Source of the DNA: Cupriavidus basilensis
GTDB lineage: Bacteria; Pseudomonadota; Gammaproteobacteria; Burkholderiales; Burkholderiaceae
Direction of reading: 5' to 3'
DNA: 64,000 nucleotides
Assembly (NCBI RefSeq): GCF_008801925.2
Contig: NZ_CP062804.1
Coordinates: forward strand, 1,488,001 to 1,552,000
In this document: in pieces, positions 9,702-18,006 of the stretch
How the letters are laid out: the number at the start of each line of letters is the position of its first letter
Position numbering within the stretch: the first letter of the stretch is position 1
Position numbers and translations under genes: made by a program
The notes under the pieces: model-generated
Databases searched by the model: none
The model's input: the letters and a program-made list of their open reading frames with translations, nothing else
What the model was told of the DNA's origin: nothing

Positions 9702-10625
9702 GTGATCGAAGTCAGGCACCTGCGCTCGCTGGTAGCAATCGCCGAATCCGGCAAGCTCGCCACGGCCGCCGAGCGCGTGCACGTCAGCCAGTCGGCGCTG
9801 TCCCATCAGATCAAAGGCATCGAGGCGCACTACGGCTTGCCACTGTTCGACCGCACCCGCCAGGGCCTGCGTTTCACGCCGGCCGGCGACCGGCTGCTGG
9901 CGCTGGCGCGCGAGACGCTGGCGGCCATCAGCACGGCCGAGCGTGACCTGGCCCGGCTCAAGGGTGACACGCGCGGCGAACTGCGCATCGTGCTTGAGTG
10001 CCATACCTGCTTTGACTGGCTGATGCCCGTGATGGACGAGTTCCGCCGGCGCTGGCCGGAGGTGGAGGTAGACCTGGTGGCGGGCTTCCACGCTGATCCC
10101 CTGGCGCTGCTGGCCGAGGGCCGCACGGACATGGTGATCGGCTCGATGCCGCCGGCCAAGCGCGGCCTGGCGGTGGCGCCCCTGTTCCGCTTCGAGATCC
10201 TCGCGGTGATCGCCAACGAGCACCGGCTGCGCAACAAGCGCCGGATCGAGGCGGCCGACCTGGACGGCGAAACGCTGATCACCTATCCGGTGCCGGAGCA
10301 GCGCATCGACCTGATCCGCGAAGTGCTGGAGCCAGCCGGCATCAAGCTGCAGCGGCGCACCGCCGAGCTGACGGTGGCCGTGCTGCAACTGGTCGCCAGC
10401 CGCCGCGGCGTGGCCGCGCTGCCCAACTGGGGCGTGAAGAACTACGTCGACCACGATTACGTGCTGGCCAAGCGCATCGGCGCCAAGGGTTTGTGGAGCG
10501 AGCTCTATGCCACCACGCCGGCGCCGCTTGCGCAGCGCCCTTATGTGCGCGACTTCGTCTGCATCGTGCGCGATACCTGCGCGGCCGCGCTGGATGGGAT
10601 CGAACTTCTGCCGGAGGGCGAATAA
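9702..10625 (+). CDS. metR: LysR-type regulator MetR
   Basis: A 307-residue LysR-type regulator. The N-terminal winged helix-turn-helix (residues 1-60; KLATAAERVHVSQSALSHQIK) and a periplasmic-binding-fold effector domain (about 90-295) are clear, and the central part (LECHTCFDWL, near residue 88) is the segment conserved in MetR. It starts at GTG 9702 with AGGAG seven bases upstream. It is divergent from metE, with the MetR box between them. MetR senses homocysteine and activates metE. It converges with the NAD-kinase-like gene, leaving only 8 bases between stops. Confidence 0.95.
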   Translation: MIEVRHLRSLVAIAESGKLATAAERVHVSQSALSHQIKGIEAHYGLPLFDRTRQGLRFTPAGDRLLALARETLAAISTAERDLARLKGDTRGELRIVLECHTCFDWLMPVMDEFRRRWPEVEVDLVAGFHADPLALLAEGRTDMVIGSMPPAKRGLAVAPLFRFEILAVIANEHRLRNKRRIEAADLDGETLITYPVPEQRIDLIREVLEPAGIKLQRRTAELTVAVLQLVASRRGVAALPNWGVKNYVDHDYVLAKRIGAKGLWSELYATTPAPLAQRPYVRDFVCIVRDTCAAALDGIELLPEGE

Positions 10626-10633
10626 GGGGCGGC

Positions 10634-11563
10634 CTACTGCACGAGCTGCCCGCTGCGCTCGGCCACGCCGATGCGGGCTTCGGTGCCCGCGTTGAATTGC
10701 AGGAAATCCGCTTCGATACCGTCGCTGAAGATCACGCCGGTTTCCGGCATCAGCGAGCGCAGCACGATCTGCTCGCCGCGCGGCACGTTGCCGTAGACCA
10801 GAGTGGCCTGGCTGGCGCGGCTCGGAAAGGGCTCACGCACCGCAAATACCAGCCGGTCGGTATCCCATGGCAAGGGTTGATACGCGGCTTCGGCGCCACC
10901 GTCTGGCTGCGCAATGGCCCGCGCGCCGGTCACGATGCTCTTGAGCCAGGCAGTGGACCCCAGTCCCGTGGAGACAATGACGCCGCTCGATGACTGCACC
11001 TCGCTGCGCGCACCGAGCTGGATCTCGTAGCGCGCCGAGGTGTGGCTGCGCGGGCCGATAAAGAAGTCGTTGACCGCGTACAGCACCTGCTGGTCTGACA
11101 GCTCGGCGCGCGCCATGGTGACCGGGCGCGCGGGGCGGCGGTCCTGCATGGCTTCGGCCAGCACACGCGCCAGGTCGCCCACCTTGAATGGCAGCAGCAC
11201 ACCGTCGTGGCGCGCCGGATCCGGGTTCACGCCGATCAGCGGCTGGCCGTTCAGGTATTTCATGGTGTTGGCAACCAGGCCGTCCTGGCCCAGCGCCACC
11301 ACGATGTCTTCCGGGCCGAACAGGAAGTTGGGCAGGAACTGGCGGTCCACCACCTGCCGGCGCAGGTAGCGCGACAGCACGGCTGCCACCTGTTCGCGCG
11401 CGGCAAGATAGGTGTCGTGCTCACGCTGGTAATCGGTGATGTCCGCGCCCAGGTGTTCCAGGTAGAAGCGTGCCTGCGCCAGCGAGTGGTAGCGCGCCAG
11501 CAGCTCTTCCAGCCGTGTCTTGCGCGTCACCAGCACTACCTTGCGATCGGCGGTTGCGCTCAT
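10634..11563 (-). CDS. NAD-kinase-like protein
   Basis: A 309-residue protein of the ATP-NAD kinase/diacylglycerol kinase fold. The GGDG signature appears as GQDG at residues 92-95, keeping the catalytic Asp but replacing the second Gly. It is followed by GVNPDP (111-116), the usual NAD-site loop, and by the second family motif SGVIVSTGLGSTAW (193-206). It is therefore a divergent paralogue rather than the housekeeping NadK. It is downstream of the SPFH gene, 80 bases apart (that gap holds a 10-bp tandem duplication, 11607-11626), and the pair share one promoter. Context with an NrtR-like regulator suggests an NAD(P)-linked job. The kinase activity is an inference. Confidence 0.75.
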   Translation of the reverse strand: MSATADRKVVLVTRKTRLEELLARYHSLAQARFYLEHLGADITDYQREHDTYLAAREQVAAVLSRYLRRQVVDRQFLPNFLFGPEDIVVALGQDGLVANTMKYLNGQPLIGVNPDPARHDGVLLPFKVGDLARVLAEAMQDRRPARPVTMARAELSDQQVLYAVNDFFIGPRSHTSARYEIQLGARSEVQSSSGVIVSTGLGSTAWLKSIVTGARAIAQPDGGAEAAYQPLPWDTDRLVFAVREPFPSRASQATLVYGNVPRGEQIVLRSLMPETGVIFSDGIEADFLQFNAGTEARIGVAERSGQLVQ

Positions 11564-11643
11564 TGTTCTGGCTCCTTTTTCTTTTCACTACTGAATACCG
11601 CTTGAAGCGTCTTAAAGCGTCTTAAAGCTGCGCGGATCTTCGG

Positions 11644-12675
11644 TTATTTTGCGCGCCCGCTGCTCAGTGGTGCCAGCAGCGACTGAAGCAGCTCTGGCGA
11701 CATATTCAGCTGCCCGATCTTCTCGGCCTTGTCGGCAATCCCGCCGAAGGCCTGCGCGATCAACTGGCCCGGCGCCATGCCTGATGCGGCCAGCGCCTGC
11801 ACGATGCGCGCGTCGGCGCCTTGCAGGGCCCGCATCACGGCGCCCAGGCGCTGTGCCTCGGCTTCGGCGGTGGTGCGCGTGTTGTCGGCCTCCAGGTCCA
11901 CGAACTCCTTGCGGCGCGCTTCCAGCGTGATCTGCGCCTCCATGGTGCTGGCCTCCAGTTCCGCCTGTTTTTTCTGCACCGCGGCTTCGGCTTCCATCTG
12001 GGTTTCGCGGATCGTGCGCTGCTTGAGCTCCACGGCGACTTCGGTGTCGAGCTCGCTTTCCTTGATGGCGCGTTCGTTTTCCACCGCGGCGTTGCGGCGG
12101 GCGTAGATGGCGTCGTCGGCCGCCTTCAGGATCTGCTCGCGGACCTCGGCTTCCAGCGCCCGCGCGGTTTCGGCGCGCGGCTTGACGGCCACCATCGAGA
12201 ACGACAGGATTTCCAGGCCGAGGGCCAGGACGTCCGGATGCGCCTTGAGCGCACCTTCGACCTGGCGGGCCATGCGGTCGGACGCCTGCAGCGCGGTGCG
12301 CAGCGTTTCGGCGCTCACGGCCTGCTGCACCAGTACCTCCACCACGCCCTCCACGCGGGTGCGCAGGTTCTGCGGATCCTCGGAGATGTAGTTGCGGCCG
12401 TCCGGCTTGAGCGCGAAATTGAGCATGGCGGCCGTCTTGCGCGGCTCAGTGATGCGGTAGGACAGGTTGCCTTGCACGGTGACGGACTGGAAGTCGGTCG
12501 TGATCAGCTCGAAGATATACGGCAGGATCTGGCTGCCTACGGGCACCGCAACGAGGGATGTGGTGGGCGCGTAGTAGTAGAACGACTGGCCGCTGCCTTC
12601 GCGGATGATTTTGCCGCTCTTCATCTGCATCAGATAGGTGGTGGGATCTGCCTTGATGAATCGGATGCCGAACAT
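11644..12675 (-). CDS. SPFH/band 7 (stomatin-like) domain protein
   Basis: A 343-residue SPFH protein. The band 7 domain covers about residues 10-190 (LVAVPVGSQ, then VTVQGNLSYRI). It is followed by a long charged coiled coil rich in Glu, Lys and Ala (about 190-290) and a Gly/Ala-rich tail. Unlike most prohibitin or HflK-type proteins it has no N-terminal membrane helix (MFGIRFIKAD), so it would be a peripheral or soluble scaffold. The ATG at 12675 has AAAGGA upstream. It is the first gene of a two-gene operon with the NAD-kinase-like gene, read from a near-consensus promoter that carries two operator copies. The role is unknown; SPFH proteins commonly organise membrane-associated complexes. 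Confidence 0.85.
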   Translation of the reverse strand: MFGIRFIKADPTTYLMQMKSGKIIREGSGQSFYYYAPTTSLVAVPVGSQILPYIFELITTDFQSVTVQGNLSYRITEPRKTAAMLNFALKPDGRNYISEDPQNLRTRVEGVVEVLVQQAVSAETLRTALQASDRMARQVEGALKAHPDVLALGLEILSFSMVAVKPRAETARALEAEVREQILKAADDAIYARRNAAVENERAIKESELDTEVAVELKQRTIRETQMEAEAAVQKKQAELEASTMEAQITLEARRKEFVDLEADNTRTTAEAEAQRLGAVMRALQGADARIVQALAASGMAPGQLIAQAFGGIADKAEKIGQLNMSPELLQSLLAPLSSGRAK

Positions 12676-12730
12676 GGTGGTCCTTTCCGGTGGTGTTGTT
12701 GGATTCGCCCGCGCCGGGCGACTGGCACTA

Positions 12731-12776
12731 AGTGTGTCTGTACCACTAATATAAGTGTGGCTGAGACACTTGTCAA
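12731..12776 (-). promoter_or_regulatory. Promoter with two 17-bp operators, NrtR-like type
   Basis: On the minus strand: TTGACA (12776-12771), 17-base spacer, TATATT (12753-12748), a near-perfect sigma-70 promoter for the SPFH operon. The spacer is exactly the palindrome AGTGT-N7-ACACT (12754-12770). A second copy, AGTGT-N7-CCACT (12731-12747), lies directly after the -10 over the likely start point near 12741. The copies are 23 bases apart. This is the layout of a repressed promoter. The regulator gene at 12840 is the natural candidate. Confidence 0.8.
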
Positions 12777-12839
12777 TCTATAATCCGGCGTGAATCGCTT
12801 GAACAGCTTGAACCGCCTCTTTCCAGGAATGCCCGCCCG

Positions 12840-13553
12840 ATGACGAAACCCACCCCCGCCGCATTCCCGCGCCCGCTGACCACCGTCGACGTGGTCATCC
12901 TGACGATCCGTGCGGGGGCGCTGCAGGTCCTGCTCGTGCAGCGGCCGCAACAATCCGGCGAGCCGTTTCCTGGCCAATGGGCCTTGCCGGGCGGCTTTGT
13001 CGATATCGAGCGGGACCAGGATCTGCAGGGCTGCGCGTTGCGCAAGCTGGCGGAGAAGACCGGGGTCAATAGTCCCTATCTGGAGCAGGTAGGCAGTTGG
13101 GGCAGCGCCACGCGAGACCCGCGCGGATGGTCCACCACCCATGTCTACGTCGCCTTGCTGGCGGATGACACGCTGGCTCTGCACAAGGGTGGCAACGCCG
13201 CCGACCTGCGCTGGGCGCCGGTGGAGGGCGATGGTGTGGGGATGGCGCTGGCCTTTGATCACGCCACGCTGCTGAGCGCGGCGCTCGGGCGCGTGCGGGG
13301 CAAGACCGAGTACACATCGCTGCCTGCGCATTTGCTGCCGGCCGCGTTCACGTTAGGCGAACTGCAGCATGTCTACGAGATCGTGCTGGGCCGTCCTCTC
13401 GAAAAGAAGGCCTTCCGCACCCGCATGCTCGCGGCGGACTTGCTGGAAGACCTGGGCGCGCAAAAGGAGACCGGGCGCCGCCCGGCCTCCTTGTACCGCT
13501 TGCGCGAGCAGGCCGGCCTGGTCTACTTCACGCGCAGCTTCGAGCAGCGCTGA
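12840..13553 (+). CDS. NrtR-like Nudix-type transcriptional regulator
   Basis: A 237-residue protein built like NrtR: a Nudix domain (about residues 12-150) and a C-terminal winged helix (about 155-230; TLGELQHVYEIVLGRPLEKK, then a KAFRTRML recognition region). The Nudix helix reads R68-K-L-A-E-K73 where active hydrolases have REUxEE, so two metal-binding Glu are Lys and catalysis is unlikely; this is usual for NrtR repressors, which bind ADP-ribose as a signal of NAD turnover. It is divergent from the SPFH/NAD-kinase-like operon, whose promoter holds two palindromes. Its own -10 may be TATAAT at 12779-12784. Regulator call firm, NAD link inferred from family. Confidence 0.8.
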   Translation: MTKPTPAAFPRPLTTVDVVILTIRAGALQVLLVQRPQQSGEPFPGQWALPGGFVDIERDQDLQGCALRKLAEKTGVNSPYLEQVGSWGSATRDPRGWSTTHVYVALLADDTLALHKGGNAADLRWAPVEGDGVGMALAFDHATLLSAALGRVRGKTEYTSLPAHLLPAAFTLGELQHVYEIVLGRPLEKKAFRTRMLAADLLEDLGAQKETGRRPASLYRLREQAGLVYFTRSFEQR

Positions 13554-13607
13554 ATCAGGCGGGCGCGGCGCCGGGCTGCGTACCGGGCCCCGTTCTTCGG
13601 CAACGGC

Positions 13608-13928
13608 CTAGGCCAATGCCAGCGAATGTTCCACCTCGTCACGACGCGCCTCGACGTGCGCCGGCGCCTCGGCCGCACGCTCGCCCGGCGCCGCGATCTC
13701 GAAGACCTCAAGCACGTCCACGCCGTTTTCCAGGCGCCTGACGAATAGGTCCAGCCGGTCCGCATCCTCCGCGCCGACCGACAGCGTGAGCTGGTAGGGC
13801 GCGGCCGCTTGCCCGAAGCACAGGTCGATCAGGTGCAGGCCGGTGCGGCGGGCGTTGGCCAGCGTCCATTCGACGGCGCCGAAGAGGTCAGTGCGGTCCA
13901 GCCGCAGGGCGAGGTTCAAGGTTGACAT
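13608..13928 (-). CDS. Small ACT-like domain protein
   Basis: A 106-residue protein whose pattern (LNLALRLDRTDLFGAVEWTL, then RRTGLHLIDL and LENGVDVLEVFEI) resembles the beta-alpha-beta ACT fold of small regulatory subunits such as IlvM/IlvN. The frame extends to 14033, but the ATG at 13928 begins the conserved part. It is divergent from an Lrp/AsnC regulator whose C-terminal domain has a related fold, so it may bind an amino acid and work with that regulator or be its target. No enzyme partner is adjacent. The fold assignment is by eye and tentative. Confidence 0.55.
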   Translation of the reverse strand: MSTLNLALRLDRTDLFGAVEWTLANARRTGLHLIDLCFGQAAAPYQLTLSVGAEDADRLDLFVRRLENGVDVLEVFEIAAPGERAAEAPAHVEARRDEVEHSLALA

Positions 13929-14048
13929 GGTATCGGCGGCAGTTTTAATGGGGTTTGTGGCCGGGAAGGCATGCGACAAATTTACCATCGCCACCCCAGA
14001 ATGGGCTTCTTTATTGCCTCCGGTTTTGATCAATATGGAGATGAATTA

Positions 14049-14063
14049 TCTATTGATGATAGA
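14049..14063. promoter_or_regulatory. Possible Lrp/AsnC-type operator
   Basis: TCTAT-TGATG-ATAGA, a 15-bp palindrome in an AT-rich patch (about 14010-14075) between the ACT-like gene and the Lrp gene. Its size and AT content fit an Lrp-family site near 38 bases upstream of the Lrp start. Confidence 0.35.
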
Positions 14064-14100
14064 GTTAAAGGTGATTCCTTCCTTATCCTCGGTAGAAGAC

Positions 14101-14571
14101 ATGGCAACCTCCCCAAAACTGGACGAAACCGACCGCCGCATCCTGCGCGCGCTGCGGCGCGACGGCAGGCTCTCCAACCTCAAGCTGGCCGAGCAGGTTG
14201 GCTTGTCGCCCACGCCGTGCTGGAACCGCGTGCGCGCCCTGGAAGAAAGCGGTGTGATCGAGGGCTATGCGGCCCTGCTGAACCAGAAGGCGCTCGGCCT
14301 GCCCGACACCGTGCTGATCGAGGTCACGCTGGACCGGCACGACGACGACATGCTGGATCGCTTCGGCGAAGCGCTGGCCGAATTGCCGGAAGTGATGGAG
14401 GCGTACCTGCTCACCGGCGAATACGATTACCTGATCAAGGTAGCGGTGGCGGGCACGGAAGGGTACGAGGAATTCCTGCGCCACAAGCTCTACAAGCTGC
14501 CGGGCTTGCGGCACAGCCATTCCACCTTCGTGCTGCGCTGCATGAAGCGGGAGCCGTCAGTGGCGCCTTGA
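14101..14571 (+). CDS. Lrp/AsnC family transcriptional regulator
   Basis: A 156-residue regulator of standard Lrp length. The N-terminal helix-turn-helix is clear (LDETDRRILRALRRDGRLSN, then LAEQVGLSPTPCWNRVRALE, residues 7-50), and the RAM/ACT-like effector domain follows (about 70-145; LLTGEYDYLIKV). The longer frame from 13843 crosses the divergent gene's promoter region, so I start at ATG 14101. It probably responds to an amino acid and controls itself and the divergent ACT-like gene. The next gene, bluB, converges on it 16 bases away. Confidence 0.92.
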   Translation: MATSPKLDETDRRILRALRRDGRLSNLKLAEQVGLSPTPCWNRVRALEESGVIEGYAALLNQKALGLPDTVLIEVTLDRHDDDMLDRFGEALAELPEVMEAYLLTGEYDYLIKVAVAGTEGYEEFLRHKLYKLPGLRHSHSTFVLRCMKREPSVAP

Positions 14572-14587
14572 GTGGCCCGATGGGGCT

Positions 14588-15265
14588 TCAGGCGTGCGGG
14601 CGGTCCCAGGTGTCCGTGGACATCAGGTCCGCGAGCGGGCGGCCCTGGCGCCAGCCTTCCAGCTCCAGCATCGGCGCGGGGTAGAAGGCCTGCACGGGGC
14701 CTAGGCAGAGAATGGCGATCGGCTGGCCACCCGGCGGCAAGCGCAACAGCGCAGCCAGCGCGTCGGGCGCGAACATCGACACCCAGCCCAGCCCGAGGTT
14801 TTCCACGCGCGCCGCCAGCCAGAGGTTTTCAATGGCGCAGGCCGCCGAGCACAGCGCCATCTCGCGCGGCATGGTGCGCCGGCCAAACACGGTGCCGTCA
14901 TCCGGTGCCATCGCCACCACCAACAGCTCGGCGCACTCGCGCACGCCCTCCACCTTCAGCCGCAGGAACTCGCCATCGCGCTCGCCCAGCGCCACGGCGG
15001 TCTTCTGCCGTTCGGCCTCGACCAGTGCGGCGATCTCTTCCCGCAAGGCGGCATCGGCGACGCGGATAAAGCGCCACGGCTGCATCAGCCCCACCGAGGG
15101 CGCACTGTGCGCGGCCCGCAGCAGGCGCATCAGGACAGCGTCATCGACCGACGCGCCCGCAATGAAATGCCGCATGTCGCGGCGCGACGCGATGAGACGG
15201 TAGAAGCTCTCCTGTTCCTCGGGCGAGAAAACGGCGGAGTGGCTTTCGGTCAGGGGTGCAGGCAT
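14588..15265 (-). CDS. bluB: 5,6-dimethylbenzimidazole synthase BluB
   Basis: A 225-residue nitroreductase-fold protein of the BluB type, which uses O2 to break up reduced FMN and make the lower ligand of cobalamin. Typical parts are SRRDMRHF near residue 27, SAPSVGLMQPWRF near residue 54, and the dimer/flavin segment LWLAARVENLGLGWVSMF near residue 147. It is an orphan here: other cobalamin genes are absent apart from cbiE 19 kb away. It is the last gene of a same-strand run of sulfur-metabolism genes, but 129 bases separate it from the cystathionine beta-lyase gene, so cotranscription is uncertain. Confidence 0.93.
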   Translation of the reverse strand: MPAPLTESHSAVFSPEEQESFYRLIASRRDMRHFIAGASVDDAVLMRLLRAAHSAPSVGLMQPWRFIRVADAALREEIAALVEAERQKTAVALGERDGEFLRLKVEGVRECAELLVVAMAPDDGTVFGRRTMPREMALCSAACAIENLWLAARVENLGLGWVSMFAPDALAALLRLPPGGQPIAILCLGPVQAFYPAPMLELEGWRQGRPLADLMSTDTWDRPHA

Positions 15266-15394
15266 CGCGGGGGCGCAAGGGCAAAAGCCGGCATTGTATG
15301 CCTGTGCGAAGCGGCGGAGCGCAAGGAGGGCTTGCGAGGGGCACGGTCAGGACGCAGCGATGAGTTTTTGCGCTGACACCTGCAGATTGGTTCA

Positions 15395-16612
15395 CTAAGC
15401 CGTATCCTGGCGCGCCTCCAACGCCCGCCCGGCAACCCGGCCGCCGCCAATCACCTCGAACCCATGCGCCAGATCTGCCAGCAGGTCGTCCACATCCTCC
15501 AGCCCGATATGCAGCCGGATCACCTGGCCGCGCCCGGACCAGTCGGTGACGCTGCGCGCGCCGCGCATGTCGGCGATCACGGCGAGGCTTTCGAAGCCTC
15601 CCCAGGAGGCGCCGATGCCGAACAGTGCAAGGCTGTCGATGAAGCGTTCGGCGGCGTCCGGTGACGCGGCGCGCAGCGAGAACGACAGCAGGCCGTTGGT
15701 GCCGCGGCAATCGCGCTGCCATAGCGCGTGGCCGGGGTCGCCGGGCAGGGCGGGGCAAAAGACCTCCGCCACTTCGGGGCGGTTGCGCAGCCAGCGCGCG
15801 ACCGCCAGCGCACTGCGCTCGTGCTGCGACAGGCGCGCGCCGAGGGAGCGCATGCCGCGCTGGACCAGGTAGGCGTCGTCCGGGCTGACGCTGATGCCGA
15901 AGGCGTCGGCCACCGCGGCGAGTGCCTGCCAGGGAGCTTCCAGGGTACAGACCGTGCCCATCATCACGTCCGAATGCCCGGACAGGTATTTGGTCGCGGC
16001 CATCAGGGAGATATCGGCGCCCAGCGCAAGGGGCTGGTACAGCAAGCCGGAGCCCCAGGTGTTGTCGGCCGCCACCAGCGCGCCGTGCCGGTGGGCGATG
16101 TCGGCGATGGCCGGCAGGTCGCACATTTCATAAGCCAGCGAACCGGGCGCCTCCACATACACCAGCCGGGTTTCGCGCCGCAGCCTGGCTTGCAGGTCGT
16201 GGCCATCGGCCGCGTAGAAGCTGGCGGCGATGCCGTGCTGCGCCAGGAAACCTTCGGCCAGCTTGCGCACCGGCTCGTACACGCAATCGGGCAGCAGCAC
16301 GTGCTGGCCGGGGCGCAGGTAGGCCAGCAGCGTCATCGCGGCGGCTGCCAGCCCGCTGGGGAACAGGCGCGTGCGGTAGCCGCCTTCCAGCTCGGTGACC
16401 ATGTCTTCGAGCGCAAACGCCGTGGGATTGCCGCGCGCGCCGTAGGTGAACAGGCGTTCGCTGCCGCGCCGCGAGCGCATCTCGCGCATCTGTGCCACCG
16501 AGTCGAACAACACGGTGCTGGCGCGCACCACGGGCGGGTTGACGGGCTGTCCGCCATCCACGCCGCTGGCGCGGCCGGCGTGCGCGAGGTGGGTAAGGAT
16601 GCTGGGCTTCAT
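15395..16612 (-). CDS. metC: Cystathionine beta-lyase (trans-sulfuration PLP enzyme)
   Basis: A 405-residue fold-type I PLP enzyme of the Cys/Met metabolism family. It would cleave cystathionine to homocysteine, pyruvate and ammonia, feeding MetE. Visible marks are TYGARGNPTAFALE (about 55-68), SGLAAAAMTLLA, DNTWGSG near 180 and the PLP-lysine motif ATKYLSGHSD near 207. The C-terminal WGGFESLA is typical of MetC rather than MetB. The frame is open to 16684, but ATG 16612 starts the conserved MKPSIL segment. A cysteine desulfhydrase-type activity cannot be excluded for this family. Confidence 0.85.
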   Translation of the reverse strand: MKPSILTHLAHAGRASGVDGGQPVNPPVVRASTVLFDSVAQMREMRSRRGSERLFTYGARGNPTAFALEDMVTELEGGYRTRLFPSGLAAAAMTLLAYLRPGQHVLLPDCVYEPVRKLAEGFLAQHGIAASFYAADGHDLQARLRRETRLVYVEAPGSLAYEMCDLPAIADIAHRHGALVAADNTWGSGLLYQPLALGADISLMAATKYLSGHSDVMMGTVCTLEAPWQALAAVADAFGISVSPDDAYLVQRGMRSLGARLSQHERSALAVARWLRNRPEVAEVFCPALPGDPGHALWQRDCRGTNGLLSFSLRAASPDAAERFIDSLALFGIGASWGGFESLAVIADMRGARSVTDWSGRGQVIRLHIGLEDVDDLLADLAHGFEVIGGGRVAGRALEARQDTA

Positions 16613-16716
16613 GGCTTGGCCTGGTGGGTGCCGCGCCAGGGTGGCGCGGCCGGTGTGACAACTTGCGGTGGCGGGCAGCAGCAAGAGCCATGCCCCCTGC
16701 TCCGGCTGCGCCCGGA

Positions 16717-17724
16717 TCAGTCCACGCGGGCGCCAGAGAGCTTGACGATCTGCGACCAGCGCGCGATGTCGCCCTTGAGCTGCGCGGCGAATGCCTCTGG
16801 CTTGCTGCCCACCACGTCGCTGCCGCCTTCGTTGATCAGCTTCACCACCTCGGGCATCTGCAGTACCTGCAAGATGGCGCGGTTCAGGTAGGCCACGCGC
16901 TCGGGCGAGGTGCCGGCGGGGGCGAACACGCCATACCAGTCCTCGAAACGGGCATTGCGGTAGCCCAGTTCCTCCAGCGTCGGCACCTTGGCGAACACGC
17001 CCAGGCGGCGCGGGCTGGTGACCGCCAGCGCGCGCATGCGGCCGGCCTGGATAAATCCCGCCACCGAGGAAGTCGAGGTGATCAGCACGCTGACCTGCCC
17101 GCCCAGCAGGTCATTGATGGCCGGGCCGGCGCCTTTGTAGGGCACGTGCTGCAAGGCGATGCCGCTATCCTTGTCCAGCACCACGCCGACCAGGTGCGAG
17201 AGCGTGCCGTTGCCGGGCGTGGCAAAGGCGATCTTTTGCGGCTGGGCCTTGGCCTGCGCGGCCAGTTCGGCAAAGGTCTGCCAGGGCGCGTTGGCTGCCA
17301 CCACGATGGCTAGCGGCGCCGCATTGATTTGCGTGACCGGCATGAAGTTCTTGACCGGGTCGAAGCCAGGCGCGCTGTACAGCGTCGGGTTCACGGCCAT
17401 GACCGACACCTGCGAGGTCAGCAGGGTGTAGCCGTCCGGCTTGGCCTCGGCGACGAAGCGCGTGCCGATATTTCCGCCCGCGCCGGCGCGGTTGTCGGTG
17501 ACGGCGGTTTGCCCCAGCACTTCGCCGAGCCGCGTGGTGACGATGCGCGTGACGGCATCGTTGCCGCCGCCGGCGGGAAACGGCGAGACGAAGCGCAGCG
17601 GCTGCGAGGGAAAGCCGCCGACGGGCGCGAGCGGCTGCGCGCTGGCGGGGGCGCCGGCCATGGCAAGGGTGACGGTGACAGCGGTGGCGAAGGTGCGGAT
17701 CAGGACTTGCTGGATGCGTGACAT
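16717..17724 (-). CDS. Bug/TctC-type periplasmic substrate-binding protein
   Basis: A 335-residue secreted binding protein of the tripartite tricarboxylate transporter (Bug) family. The signal peptide runs to about residue 29 (ASA-QPL). The family's first conserved segment (LRFVSPFPAGGGNDAVTRI) and the NRAGAGGNIGT and KPDGYTLL segments follow. No TctA/TctB membrane subunits are adjacent, which is normal for the expanded orphan Bug genes of Cupriavidus and Bordetella. The frame extends to 17868, but ATG 17724 starts the signal peptide. Its place among sulfur amino acid genes hints at an organic acid or sulfur compound ligand, which is only an inference. Confidence 0.92.
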   Translation of the reverse strand: MSRIQQVLIRTFATAVTVTLAMAGAPASAQPLAPVGGFPSQPLRFVSPFPAGGGNDAVTRIVTTRLGEVLGQTAVTDNRAGAGGNIGTRFVAEAKPDGYTLLTSQVSVMAVNPTLYSAPGFDPVKNFMPVTQINAAPLAIVVAANAPWQTFAELAAQAKAQPQKIAFATPGNGTLSHLVGVVLDKDSGIALQHVPYKGAGPAINDLLGGQVSVLITSTSSVAGFIQAGRMRALAVTSPRRLGVFAKVPTLEELGYRNARFEDWYGVFAPAGTSPERVAYLNRAILQVLQMPEVVKLINEGGSDVVGSKPEAFAAQLKGDIARWSQIVKLSGARVD

Positions 17725-18006
17725 GAAAAACCCCTGTGTATGTAGAGCGTTGTCAGAGCGAAGGGGGCTGGGCAGGCTTCTTTGGCCCCGCTGGCCGCTG
17801 TGGCGTACCGGTTGCTGCCTCTTGCCCCTGTGTCCCCGGAGTGCCGGGGCGTTACCTTTGCGCTGCACCGTCGAGCCGGATGGGAATCAATGCCTTGCGA
17901 CTCGCCTTGCCAGTCATGCATGCCGTTCCCGCTGCGGGGGCGGGAGGTGGCTGCGTGACGGGCTCGGTCGCTGATGGCGGGTCATGTTGGAAGGACGCTG
18001 TATGGA

